Virus record (IMG/VR): IMGVR_UViG_3300048672_000732
Coordinates: 1-26,913 of that record
DNA: 26,913 bases
Source of the DNA: a virus
Direction: 5' to 3' (one strand)
Shown: positions 1 through 8,057 of the stretch, in pieces
Layout of the letters: each line of letters opens with the position of its first letter
How positions within the stretch are numbered: the first letter of the stretch is position 1
Position numbers and translations under genes: made by a program
Notes under the pieces: generated by a model
What the model was told of the DNA's origin: nothing
The model's database searches: none
What the model saw: only the letters and a program-made list of their open reading frames with translations

Positions 1-845
1 ACATAAAACGAGACCACCCCAGCATCATAGACCGCAATGAGTTGATAGACAGTACTGGCCGCGATGGAGTCTACCGTAGAACTCACGGAGATATGCGTAT
101 TGTCTTGTGAGGCAAACCCGACCCATCCTCCATCACCGGCCACCGTAGAATAACGAAATCCAATGGAGGCAATGTTTGGCGTGTCAGTAATTTGAATCGC
201 GGCAGAATTTGCGGCCAAGCACCACACGCGCAGATTGGTTATGACTGATCCGGTTTTGATATTCCAGACCCACGTTTGTTTGTAGGTACGCAGTCGAAAT
301 GCCGTGGTGGAGGTAACCCCACTGGTATTATTGGCGACGCCGGTTGTCGTACAGACAGCATAGCAAGCATCTGTCTGATCATTCACTACAGGAGTAGTAC
401 CAGCCGCTGCTGGGGTGCCCATCGCCGCCGCAGTATAGGTAACCGGACTGGCTTCAAACGCCATGCCCCAGCCCATGCGCTGAGTGGCTTGAATGGTAGA
501 GGCTGGTGAGTTGCCTGGTGTGGACCAGGTACCATCGCCAGTCCAATAGGTCGATGCAGATGCGCCGCTGCCACTGTTTAAGTTCGTGACAGGCAGATTC
601 CCAGTCACCCCATTGGCCAGGTTGACTTGATCCCATGCTGGGTTATTGCTCGTGCCTGTATTCGCAAGATAGCGTGTGGACGATGTGTTTTTCGCTAACC
701 TAGCCAATGATGCTGCCGCATCAGCATATAACACATCACCCTGTGCATTGGTGGTCAGTCCAGTACCCCCATGCGCGACGGTAACCGGATCAGGCAGTCC
801 TGACGAATATTTCACATTCCCGTTGGCGTCAAGCACAGTCAACAC
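1..845 (-). CDS. Tail-fibre tip protein, paralogue B (partial, runs off the left edge)
   Basis: The frame is open from a GTG at 845-843 to the first base, so the C-terminus is missing. The GTG follows GGAG by about 11 bases and begins 5 bases after the stop of the preceding gene. It aligns with the start of the neighbouring 851-1855 protein, which supports this start. The two are tandem paralogues over the whole visible length. Shared blocks include [54 protein letters not shown] and STVYQL. The GGTG and [10 protein letters not shown] modules are common in phage fibres. The last part reads like a jelly-roll or lectin-like surface domain. Role inferred: a distal fibre component that contacts the host surface. 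DNA here is more GC-rich than the genes just to its right. Confidence 0.75.
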   Translation of the reverse strand, partial: MLTVLDANGNVKYSSGLPDPVTVAHGGTGLTTNAQGDVLYADAAASLARLAKNTSSTRYLANTGTSNNPAWDQVNLANGVTGNLPVTNLNSGSGASASTYWTGDGTWSTPGNSPASTIQATQRMGWGMAFEASPVTYTAAAMGTPAAAGTTPVVNDQTDACYAVCTTTGVANNTSGVTSTTAFRLRTYKQTWVWNIKTGSVITNLRVWCLAANSAAIQITDTPNIASIGFRYSTVAGDGGWVGFASQDNTHISVSSTVDSIAASTVYQLIAVYDAGVVSFY

Positions 846-850
846 GTCAG

Positions 851-1855
851 TTAGGCTCCCAGGTAAAATAGCGACTTGAAGTATACGGTTTTAGCGTTCC
901 CGTCGGCTGTCGCTACACCAAACAAAAAACTTGACAAGGTTGTGGTCGTGCTGGGTAACGTGCTGCTTAAGGTTTGTGGGGCACTTCCATTCACAGAAAA
1001 TGAGACCACCCCTGCGACATAGGTCATGACCAGTTGATAGACGGTGCTTGGGGCAATGGATGCAATCAGCCCTGTAGTGCTATATGCCGTACCAGTATTG
1101 TCAGCGGCCATGCCGATCCATCCCGGATCAGCCGCATTGGTCGAATAGCGAAACCCAATAAGACCAGTACTGGCAGGAATGTCCGCAGTAGGAATAATAG
1201 CCGCATTCGCCGCCAACGCCCACACACGCAGTAAGGACAATGACGATCCGGTTTTAATGTTCCAGACCCATGTCTGCGCGTACGTACGCAGCCGACAGCC
1301 AAATCCTGATGTGGTATTCACGCCGCTTGTCGTGTTGATGGATGCGTTCGTTGTACAGACAGCATAACAGGTGTCTGTCTGATCATTCACCACTGGACTG
1401 ACCGTGCCAATTCCACCGACTGAGCGCATACCAGCCTGTCCATATGTTGGGGGATCGCTATCAAACGCCATACTCCAGCCCACGCGCTGCACAGCTGGTA
1501 TGGTCGATCCCACAGTCGATCCGGGAATAGACCACGCGCCGCTCCCATCCCAATAGGTATTCGCGGTCGCGCCAGCCCCAGAGGCAAAGTTGGCAACCGA
1601 AAGATTTCCTGTTACCCCATCCGCCGCATTGACTTGATTCCAGGCCGGATTGTTATTGGTACCCGTATTGGCCAGGTAGCGCGTGGCTGTCGGGTTTTTC
1701 GCTAACTGGGCATACGAACTGGCGGCATCCGCATACAAGAGATCTCCCTGGACATTGGTTGACAGTCCGGTCCCGCCATGAATGACCGTTAACGGATCAG
1801 CAAATGGGACGGGAGTCTGTTTGCGTGCGCCAGCTGCATCATAGACACATAGCAT
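851..1855 (-). CDS. Tail-fibre tip protein, paralogue A
   Basis: 334 residues. The N-terminal ~110 residues carry fibre-type modules: HGGTGLSTN near residue 26, [33 protein letters not shown], and [10 protein letters not shown] followed by a W-x-G-S-G-x-W motif. Such linker modules are typical of phage fibre and receptor-binding proteins. The C-terminal ~220 residues are rich in Ser, Thr and Trp, look all-beta and resemble a lectin-like jelly roll, but no catalytic motif is visible. It ends 5 bases before its paralogue at 1-845. The stop of the 1858-2205 gene is 2 bases upstream, so the fibre genes are probably translated together. Without a database search I cannot say which receptor it binds or whether it is a trimer. 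Confidence 0.75.
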   Translation of the reverse strand: MLCVYDAAGARKQTPVPFADPLTVIHGGTGLSTNVQGDLLYADAASSYAQLAKNPTATRYLANTGTNNNPAWNQVNAADGVTGNLSVANFASGAGATANTYWDGSGAWSIPGSTVGSTIPAVQRVGWSMAFDSDPPTYGQAGMRSVGGIGTVSPVVNDQTDTCYAVCTTNASINTTSGVNTTSGFGCRLRTYAQTWVWNIKTGSSLSLLRVWALAANAAIIPTADIPASTGLIGFRYSTNAADPGWIGMAADNTGTAYSTTGLIASIAPSTVYQLVMTYVAGVVSFSVNGSAPQTLSSTLPSTTTTLSSFLFGVATADGNAKTVYFKSLFYLGA

Positions 1856-1857
1856 GA

Positions 1858-2205
1858 TCAGGATTCCGGGTCATCCACAAGATTATCCCCCACAGCCAGC
1901 GTGATCTTGTAGAGTTCTCGCGCAGTACCATTATCATTGAGCTGAACTGTGACAGTAGCGGCAGCGGTATCTTTGTTCCACACTGTGATGCGTTTAACAT
2001 GCCTCGTATGGCTGGCCGCAGGCGCAGCAACCATAGTAACTGCTGTAGTATTATTAGTAGCCCCATCATTCCCAGCAATATCACTAACAGATTGATCTGA
2101 ATCTAAGTAATCTACGTAAGCAACTGTCCAGGGCAGCTGATTAGTAGTGATAGCTCCAGCAAGCTTTATCTCTAATGATTTTGTTGTTGCATCCAGAATG
2201 ATCAT
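1858..2205 (-). CDS. Small beta-rich virion-associated protein
   Basis: 115 residues, not recognised by family. It begins with MIILDATTKSLEIKL and continues with alternating polar and hydrophobic segments (VTVQLNDNGTARELYKITL). This is the pattern of a small beta-sandwich like those used in phage fibre adaptors and decoration proteins. The ATG at 2205 lies 4 bases after the stop of the fibre-anchor gene. The stop lies 2 bases before the start of the fibre-tip gene. Its place between anchor and tip genes suggests a joining or chaperone role for the fibre, which is inference. The ATTACATG-like upstream has only a weak ribosome-binding site, so coupling to the gene above is likely. Confidence 0.7.
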   Translation of the reverse strand: MIILDATTKSLEIKLAGAITTNQLPWTVAYVDYLDSDQSVSDIAGNDGATNNTTAVTMVAAPAASHTRHVKRITVWNKDTAAATVTVQLNDNGTARELYKITLAVGDNLVDDPES

Positions 2206-2209
2206 TGTA

Positions 2210-2680
2210 TTATGCTTGTAGAAATACCCTAGTAAGAACCTGTGCCTGGGAAATACCTACTGGGACTGCCCAGGTAGCATCTCCACGCCAGAACGTACTT
2301 GATGAGGCACTTGCTCCACCATTCAGGTTCGTCACAGGAAGGTTTCCACTTACATCTGTCGTTAGGCTTACTGCTGAAAAAGTTGGTGCTCCAGCCGCGT
2401 TACCATGCAATACTGTTGTTGCAGTTCCTAGAGATCCTAATGCTTTAATATCAGCTGATCCATTACCAATAATTAGTTGATTGGCAGTTAAATTACCAGT
2501 TGTATGGGTAACACTACCAGCACCAGTAGCAGATGCAACACTAGCAAGATCTTTATACAGCTGCTCAAACATGAAGTCAGCTGTAGTAAATAGCTCTGGC
2601 AGTTTAGACTTTAAATCCTCTAGAGATCTTAGGGATCCAAAGTCAAGAAAGTATGGTTTAGCTCTGGGGGTAAATGACAT
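2210..2680 (-). CDS. Tail-fibre anchor protein (short)
   Basis: 156 residues. The N-terminus has a helical stretch around [16 protein letters not shown], of the kind found where fibres attach to the tail in many phages. Next comes a Gly/Thr-rich shaft segment with [18 protein letters not shown] and then [20 protein letters not shown] with WRGDATW, a fibre module very common in phage tail fibres. The protein then stops, about where a distal domain would normally begin. The same module recurs in the two downstream proteins, so the fibre seems to be built from several polypeptides rather than one. It is the first gene of the fibre module in transcription order and is 6 bases after the glycine-rich gene. 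Confidence 0.75.
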   Translation of the reverse strand: MSFTPRAKPYFLDFGSLRSLEDLKSKLPELFTTADFMFEQLYKDLASVASATGAGSVTHTTGNLTANQLIIGNGSADIKALGSLGTATTVLHGNAAGAPTFSAVSLTTDVSGNLPVTNLNGGASASSSTFWRGDATWAVPVGISQAQVLTRVFLQA

Positions 2681-2686
2681 GACTAA

Positions 2687-3307
2687 TTAGTACAGTGCTT
2701 CACCACCGCCCAGTGCACCACCCAAGCCACTTAAAACTAACTTCAGCACATCAAATTGTCTAGCACGCTCCTCAGCAGCTAGTCTTGCTTGAGCTTCAGC
2801 CAGCTGAATATCCTGACCACGCTGTGTAATACCACCAGTATAACCAAGCTCAGCAAACTTAGCTTTCTGTGCTGCTTCTTCAATAGCTTGCTGACGAGAA
2901 ACATCACCCACTTGGCCCATACCAGTCTGGACGATATCCCGAGTAGCCTGAGCTTGTGCTCCACCACCGAGCATGCCTTGAGCCCCCAGCTCACCCTGAA
3001 GGGATTGAAGTCCAGCACGAGCTAGTTGGCCTGCTTTATCCTTAGCTCTAGCAAAGGTAGCAGCATTAGCTGAAGTCATGTCTGGGGGTTGGATAGGTGA
3101 AACATAACCACCACCACCAGTACCTCCAGCTCCGCCGCTGCCAAGGAAGCCCCCACCGATACCACCTAGTCCACCCCCGCCCAACAACCCACCAAGGGCC
3201 GCTGTTAAATATTGGCTCACACGCTGCCCAGCCGCTGTAGGCGTCCGAACATATTTCATCTTGTCTGGATCGTATTCATATCCTGGCAGAGCTTCTCCAT
3301 GATGCAT
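2687..3307 (-). CDS. Glycine-rich, helical virion protein (possible ejection protein)
   Basis: 206 residues. The N-terminal ~35 residues are polar. A glycine-rich hydrophobic stretch follows (LGGLLGGGGLGGIGGG and similar, roughly residues 38-68). From about residue 80 to 190 the protein is Ala/Gln/Glu-rich and helical (TFARAKDKAGQLARAGLQSL; IQLAEAQARLAAEERARQFD). It ends with another small Gly-rich hydrophobic segment. In short-tailed phages a small protein with a membrane-active Gly-rich segment plus helices, coded near the nozzle genes, is often an internal ejection protein. That assignment here is by architecture and position only. A good site AAGGAG precedes the ATG. Confidence 0.6.
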   Translation of the reverse strand: MHHGEALPGYEYDPDKMKYVRTPTAAGQRVSQYLTAALGGLLGGGGLGGIGGGFLGSGGAGGTGGGGYVSPIQPPDMTSANAATFARAKDKAGQLARAGLQSLQGELGAQGMLGGGAQAQATRDIVQTGMGQVGDVSRQQAIEEAAQKAKFAELGYTGGITQRGQDIQLAEAQARLAAEERARQFDVLKLVLSGLGGALGGGEALY

Positions 3308-3318
3308 AACATTACTCC

Positions 3319-4896
3319 TTATCGTCGTCCTACCACACGTACGGGATTAATCTCATACCCATACAGCGTGACATCCTGATTAATGGTATTATTCTCAAAT
3401 AGTAATGATGCTTGCTTTCCTACACCAATTCTACCTAAACGCTGCCGGCCATTGGCCATATTATAGCTGAATGGAGTGCCTACTGTAGCATTATCGATCC
3501 CGCCTACTGATGGTGTAACTATCACGGTACTAACTGCAGCCTTTCCATTCACACTAACCTCACCAAAATACTTCTCATAATCGGGCTCGTTAATATCACT
3601 ACGCACTGTGCTGGCACTGAATGCAATGGGCGCAATTCCCCAATCATTCTTGTCGTCCTGCTCCTGCGAAAGATAGCCTTCTTGAGTACCAATCATGAAG
3701 TATGACTGTTGATCAGTACCAGCAATCAATACTGCACTGGTAGGAGTAAAAGCATCGGTTTTATGTGGACCAAACCATGCCCCTGTGCTAAGATCATATT
3801 CAATCCACCTGTCTACCACACTACTTCCGACTGATGCCAGAAACAGTCTATAACGTAATCTTAATGGATCAAGCTGTGCAAAAGCCCTCCAAAACATGGC
3901 TTTATTGAAGTATAGATCTGATGTAAACCAGCTGCGCACCTTCCCATTAGTAATACTGTTAATACCAGTAGAATCCCAAGTGTAAACACCATCTCTCCAT
4001 AGGAAGTATGCAATATCATTATAGACAACCACGGATTCCTGTGATACACAGCCTAGTTGTTCTCCTCCACTGACAACAACCGGAGCAAAGTTAGATAGCT
4101 GAGATCCAGTTATCTGGAGAAACATATCTCGGCGTGTTACACCAAGACTTTGCCGTCTAGGTATGAGGGCTGTAATACCTGCAGCATCAGCTCCCACATG
4201 TGGTATGGGTAAGGTATTCAGGGCTGACCAAGCATACATGGTTCCGGCTTCAGTAAACCTAAGATCATCTACATCATCTCGATCCACGCCCCAGAGCCTT
4301 CCAGCCCACTCTGCAACAAGAGTAAGATCGGGTACTGATCCTAGAGCTGGCCTCTCTATAATGCTTAATGATGCATCAGAGAAATCATTCTCCGTGGAGG
4401 TTAAAGTATTGCCATCTACGTCAACCCACTTAAAGTAAGTAGCACCCAGAGTTGCAGTCCTATACAGTCGGGTCGCATCTACTGACTGTGATGATACACC
4501 AAAAGCAGCATTGAGCTTTTTATTAGTAATGGCAACGGCTGTAGACATAGCTGGGCCGTAATCGGATTCAGCAATGACATTACCCAAGGAATCTCGCAGC
4601 AGATAGGTCTGCAGAGCAAGATATGTGCCAGTTAAGGTTCCACTAGCACCAGCTGAGAGTACAACCGGAGTTACTGGAGCAGCTGGTACCAGAAGCCTAG
4701 CAGTTCCTTCATCGTCAACTGAGAGGGGTTGTGTAGGAGTATTGACCACTACCACAAAGTGCTTAAACTTAGCGAACCTAGGTACTCTATTGGTTGCTAA
4801 AGTAATACCACTTGGGAGGGTTAAGGCAGATGATAATCCTCCAGTACTATTGACAGATTTTAAGCTTCCACCAACCTGTAGGAGAGTAAAAGCCAT
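3319..4896 (-). CDS. Beta-propeller-like tail/nozzle or DNA-stabilisation protein
   Basis: 525 residues. The central part has motifs typical of phage propeller-like portal-plug and nozzle proteins: WAGRLWGVDRDD, RFTEAGTMYAWSALNT, then a segment LGVTRRDMFLQITG and GCVSQESVVVYNDIAYFLWRDGVYTWD near residues 280-320. This pattern resembles the P22 gp10 group of packaged-DNA stabilisation proteins and related hub proteins. It is family-level resemblance, not a proven match. The ATG shares one base with the stop of the preceding 549-residue gene (TAATG), a classic coupled junction. The role would be closing the tail beneath the adaptor and holding DNA in the head. Confidence 0.6.
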   Translation of the reverse strand: MAFTLLQVGGSLKSVNSTGGLSSALTLPSGITLATNRVPRFAKFKHFVVVVNTPTQPLSVDDEGTARLLVPAAPVTPVVLSAGASGTLTGTYLALQTYLLRDSLGNVIAESDYGPAMSTAVAITNKKLNAAFGVSSQSVDATRLYRTATLGATYFKWVDVDGNTLTSTENDFSDASLSIIERPALGSVPDLTLVAEWAGRLWGVDRDDVDDLRFTEAGTMYAWSALNTLPIPHVGADAAGITALIPRRQSLGVTRRDMFLQITGSQLSNFAPVVVSGGEQLGCVSQESVVVYNDIAYFLWRDGVYTWDSTGINSITNGKVRSWFTSDLYFNKAMFWRAFAQLDPLRLRYRLFLASVGSSVVDRWIEYDLSTGAWFGPHKTDAFTPTSAVLIAGTDQQSYFMIGTQEGYLSQEQDDKNDWGIAPIAFSASTVRSDINEPDYEKYFGEVSVNGKAAVSTVIVTPSVGGIDNATVGTPFSYNMANGRQRLGRIGVGKQASLLFENNTINQDVTLYGYEINPVRVVGRR

Positions 4897-6545
4897 TACT
4901 GATCTAGACCAAAGAATATGTTAATAGGGTAGCTGGCGTTGGCAAACGCCCCAATATTAGCGGTTTGGTTAGTCCAGTTGGTTCCATCAGTAGTCACCAT
5001 TGCATGATGATTGGGACCACTACCAACCCCCAATGATCCATATGCATACAGTACACCATCATCAACATATAACCAATAAGGTACCCGATCTGTAGTCCCT
5101 GAGTTAGTAAACACAGTTGAGAATGTAAAACTAGTGCTTTCATGGTCACCAGGATTATCGGCGGTTATCTTATAGATCTTAGCTGTCTGGGTATGATTGT
5201 AGTAGGAAGCATACAATGCATCCCCAAATATAGCCATTGATGGATAATAGTTATGATTCTGTGCAACGCCGCCTGATGCTAGTGAATGTGCGAACCAGGC
5301 ATTGGCATCCCCCGGCCCAGCAGTCTGCCCACGGGAATATAGTCTTGCAAAGATAGGAGAAGCACTGTTCACACCAACCCCAAACCATAACCTACCGTTG
5401 AACTCTGGATTATTGTTTGGTGTAGCAGCTAATCCACAAGTCACATTAGCATATTCATTTGGTAATGTCTTATCAACAAGCCAATACTTTTGCCCTGTAT
5501 CAAACATATTGATTGTAGCACCAGTATCTGTTTCATCGTTAAAAGAACACCACCAAGGACGGTTGATGAAGTAGCCTAGAGTAAAGGGAATGGATAGCAT
5601 TGGGTAGATAGGTGGTGTTCCAGCCATCTGAACTAAAGCACCTGATTCTGGATAGAGCTTAAAGACTCTTCCGCAGAAACCAGATGTTGTCTGGCCTGAC
5701 CATTTATCCTTTACACCTACATAAATAACTTTATCTGGGCCAAGAAACATGGTAACGATGCTGGATCGCTGCGTCCCACCGGATGTTCCATCACTCGATG
5801 CTAGCGTACTATAACCATTAGGGGTAGCAAGCTCTCTTGGGATAGTTGCTACTAATAGATCCTCAGCTCCATTAGTTTTTCTAATGGTAGGCTGTACCGT
5901 AGGTGTAACTTGATAATGAGCAGCAGCATAGTATAGCCAATTGCCATTATTGGTATTAACAACAGATGGAAAGCCAAGGGGCATACCAGTTTCACCTGTA
6001 CCTGGGGGATAGTTATAAACTCCACCCGGTGGCCCAGGTGATGTCGCTGCAATAGCAGCATCTGCTAAGCCCTTACTAGTGATATACCAGCCCGTTCCAC
6101 CAGAGTTGTTTTCAGTATTGTCGGTCCTACCTATGACTATAAGGCGCGCTCCACCAAAGAGACTACCACCACCAAATATACCAGAGCCTGGAGGAGGATA
6201 AGATGGGGAACCACCACCTGTACCACCTGTTCCTCCTGGACCGCCAGTTCCATCCCCACCACCCGTCCCACCACCTGTCGTTCCGCCACCACCACCAGCT
6301 GGAGCCCCACCAGTTCCTGCTACTGCCATTGGGATCCCACCAAGAATAGGACCACCAGCATTAAGCAGATTGAACTGCTTAAATCCCTGACGTTTAACTA
6401 GAGCACCACCATGTTCTAAGGTAGGATCGTGGACAGCATTCTGGCTTGATCGTAGTGCATCATCAGGCAGACTGGGTTCCAGAGGGTTTTTATCAATAAC
6501 TACCCCAGAATGGCCCAACGAATAGACAGAGATTTTATCTGCCAT
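4896..6545 (-). CDS. Nozzle-like structural protein with glycine-rich linker
   Basis: 549 residues. The N-terminal ~60 residues match a recurring pattern of short-tail hub proteins: GVVIDKNPLEPSLPDDALR, then SQNAVHDP and VKRQGFKQFN, meaning a list of proline-flanked positions followed by a 'KR-GF--fn' turn. Residues ~75-125 are a low-complexity Gly/Thr/Pro linker with repeated GGTGG units. The rest has repeated blade-like strands (GRLWFGVGVNS, FGDALYASYYNH, YWLYVDDGVLYAYGSLG). This suggests a beta-propeller or a set of sheets. It overlaps the next gene by one base. Together the two proteins probably form the short tail below the adaptor. Individual roles are inferred. Confidence 0.55.
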   Translation of the reverse strand: MADKISVYSLGHSGVVIDKNPLEPSLPDDALRSSQNAVHDPTLEHGGALVKRQGFKQFNLLNAGGPILGGIPMAVAGTGGAPAGGGGGTTGGGTGGGDGTGGPGGTGGTGGGSPSYPPPGSGIFGGGSLFGGARLIVIGRTDNTENNSGGTGWYITSKGLADAAIAATSPGPPGGVYNYPPGTGETGMPLGFPSVVNTNNGNWLYYAAAHYQVTPTVQPTIRKTNGAEDLLVATIPRELATPNGYSTLASSDGTSGGTQRSSIVTMFLGPDKVIYVGVKDKWSGQTTSGFCGRVFKLYPESGALVQMAGTPPIYPMLSIPFTLGYFINRPWWCSFNDETDTGATINMFDTGQKYWLVDKTLPNEYANVTCGLAATPNNNPEFNGRLWFGVGVNSASPIFARLYSRGQTAGPGDANAWFAHSLASGGVAQNHNYYPSMAIFGDALYASYYNHTQTAKIYKITADNPGDHESTSFTFSTVFTNSGTTDRVPYWLYVDDGVLYAYGSLGVGSGPNHHAMVTTDGTNWTNQTANIGAFANASYPINIFFGLDQ

Positions 6546-6553
6546 ATTCCTAC

Positions 6554-6937
6554 TTAGCCACCAAGGAACATTTCAAAGGTACTGCCTGATGTATCTGATG
6601 TATACTTAAGATCAGTAAATCCAGTAGCGGCCGTTGCCGTCCAGTATGCAAATATGGCCCCAGGGGGCAACTTACAGATCGTCTGAGATGATCCACCAGT
6701 TACTGTTCCAACAACAGTCAGAACTGCACTAGAATGGGTATTCTTGATGTAGATCTGGTAGATGGTGGTAGTTGGAAGATCTAGTGTATGCTGATTAGTA
6801 TCAGGAGCCTGGCGAATGTCAAACTCACCAGCGGTCCCAGAATATGAGATGGCTCCAACCAGCCGATTCTCTACATTAGTACCACTAGAGTCTTGCCGAT
6901 TGATAATCAATGAGAGGTTATTTACAGATGCTGACAT
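6554..6937 (-). CDS. Small beta-rich virion protein, unknown
   Basis: 127 residues, not assigned to a family. It contains NRLVGAISYSGTAGEFDIRQ, IYQIYIKNTHSSAVLTVVG and LPPGAIFAYWTA. This run of short strands ending in a 'PPGaifayw' turn recurs in small phage decoration or fibre-type beta-sandwiches. The gene sits between the adaptor pair (7.97-6.99 kb) and the nozzle-like gene, 8 bases before the latter. The ATG at 6937 follows AAGGATGATCC, an acceptable site. Likely a structural or joining protein, on position and composition only. Confidence 0.6.
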   Translation of the reverse strand: MSASVNNLSLIINRQDSSGTNVENRLVGAISYSGTAGEFDIRQAPDTNQHTLDLPTTTIYQIYIKNTHSSAVLTVVGTVTGGSSQTICKLPPGAIFAYWTATAATGFTDLKYTSDTSGSTFEMFLGG

Positions 6938-6989
6938 AGAATTGGATCATCCTTATAAGCCCATATGGGCCTGTGACTGTATTGGCAGT

Positions 6990-7259
6990 CTAGTTGGGAA
7001 CTGTACCATAATCAACAAGCAGCTCATTGAGAACGGCAGCAATCTGCTTGGTATTATAAAATCTATCCTCAGGAGCTTGGAGTCTCCGCATAGCTTGAAG
7101 AGTGCGAGCTAGGAGAGTAAAAGAGGCTGAGGTAATCTCAGACGGGGTAGTAAAGGTAGGATCGGAGACTCTTTCCATAGCATCTAAGGCAGCATTGACC
7201 AGCTTATCAACAACAAGGGGATCACAGTCAGAGTCTTTAGCTTGCTGTAATGTAACCAT
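6990..7259 (-). CDS. Small helical protein between adaptor and tail genes
   Basis: 89 residues from the ATG at 7259, starting MVTLQQAKDSDCDPL. A longer reading from 7292 adds 11 residues but overlaps the adaptor gene. The 7259 start follows CAGGAG by about 9 bases and begins one base after the adaptor stop, so I prefer it. The protein is mostly helical (LVVDKLVNAALDAMERV; FTLLARTLQAMRRLQ; TKQIAAVLNELL). No motif identifies it. Position directly after the adaptor suggests a connector or tail-assembly role. Confidence 0.65.
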   Translation of the reverse strand: MVTLQQAKDSDCDPLVVDKLVNAALDAMERVSDPTFTTPSEITSASFTLLARTLQAMRRLQAPEDRFYNTKQIAAVLNELLVDYGTVPN

Positions 7260-7260
7260 A

Positions 7261-7971
7261 TTACCAGTACTCCTGAAAGACTGCATCAACATAGTGAGGC
7301 TCCTGATACTCCCGCAAGCCTAGACTCTGTAGTAGTGCTTGTTTTTCTGTAGCATAAACAGCTAGCCAGCCAGAATCTGGGATGCGCTCATCAGTTTCTT
7401 TGGCTCTAGCAAAAGCTACAGTCCAAGCAATAAGCGCAGCATCTGCTTCTCCAGGAATGGGGATAAAATCAGTGCCAGCTGAAATAGCCGTTAAGGTAGG
7501 AACATAGCTTAAATTAATCAATACTCGACTAGTGACTTTTGGAGCACACCGAATGAGTGGTGGCTCTACTGGCCCACCTGCCCCAGATATGCTATAATAA
7601 ATAGTATCATTAGCAGGATCTATAGCTCCTCTAGATCTAGCTAATTGAAAGTTTTTATGGTTATAGTCAAGGGGATCAAACTTTAAACCCACATTTGAGC
7701 TGGTGGTTGTAATATCCCTAGCTTCAATGAGATAGATCTTGTGGATATTTGTAGGTATACCTGTTAGGCGATCAGTATTAGTCTCAAAAGTTACATCAGT
7801 ATCATTAATAACTAGGTAATGCTCCTGTTTAAGGTCTACAATACTACGCCACAGATCTTTCACACCATCATCTAGTATTCCAAGTAGCTCAGCTGATGAC
7901 CAGAAATTAGCTACTGGCTCATTTAGGCGCTGACGGACTTTAGTTTCTATAGTAGAAGCTTGGGTAGGCAT
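7261..7971 (-). CDS. Head-tail adaptor protein, SU10-type
   Basis: 236 residues. The N-terminus, roughly residues 8-45 (ETKVRQRLNEP, FWSSAELLGILDDGVKDLWR), is the hallmark of phage SU10-type adaptor domains: 'VR-RL-E', an aromatic, then 'eLl-lLddg---lw'. A beta-rich middle follows, with an IPGEADAALIAWTVAFARAKE helix near residue 175. In short-tailed phages the adaptor ring sits under the portal and receives the nozzle. The order portal, capsid, decoration, adaptor, nozzle fits. Its start is 3 bases after the stop of a 27-codon membrane peptide gene. Identification is by motif, so confidence is fairly high for family and lower for exact subfamily. Confidence 0.75.
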   Translation of the reverse strand: MPTQASTIETKVRQRLNEPVANFWSSAELLGILDDGVKDLWRSIVDLKQEHYLVINDTDVTFETNTDRLTGIPTNIHKIYLIEARDITTTSSNVGLKFDPLDYNHKNFQLARSRGAIDPANDTIYYSISGAGGPVEPPLIRCAPKVTSRVLINLSYVPTLTAISAGTDFIPIPGEADAALIAWTVAFARAKETDERIPDSGWLAVYATEKQALLQSLGLREYQEPHYVDAVFQEYW

Positions 7972-7973
7972 GA

Positions 7974-8057
7974 TTAATTTGAGAAAGCTGCTAGGATCCC
8001 TAAAATGACCAGGATAATGAAGGTCACAATGATGAAAAGTAGCCCTGCATCAGTCAT
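7974..8057 (-). CDS. 27-residue single-span membrane peptide
   Basis: A short open frame, ATG at 8057-8055 and TAA at 7976-7974. It starts MTDAGLLF and ends LGILAAFSN. About 20 residues in the middle are almost purely Ile, Leu, Val and Phe, enough for one membrane span. The start overlaps the last codons of the nine-repeat gene (ATGACTGATG), and the stop is 3 bases before the adaptor start. Both features suggest coupled translation, and the frame fills what would otherwise be an 80-base gap in a gapless operon. The function is unknown; a holin-like or virion-membrane peptide is possible. Confidence 0.6.
   Translation of the reverse strand: MTDAGLLFIIVTFIILVILGILAAFSN

Noticed and set aside
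1-1855. Diversity-generating retroelement variable repeat in the fibre genes
   Set aside because: No reverse transcriptase or template repeat is present in the window and the fibre end is not a C-type lectin.
1839-2084. Minus-strand 81-codon frame within the fibre module
   Set aside because: Alternative frame inside the 1858-2205 gene, with unlikely composition.
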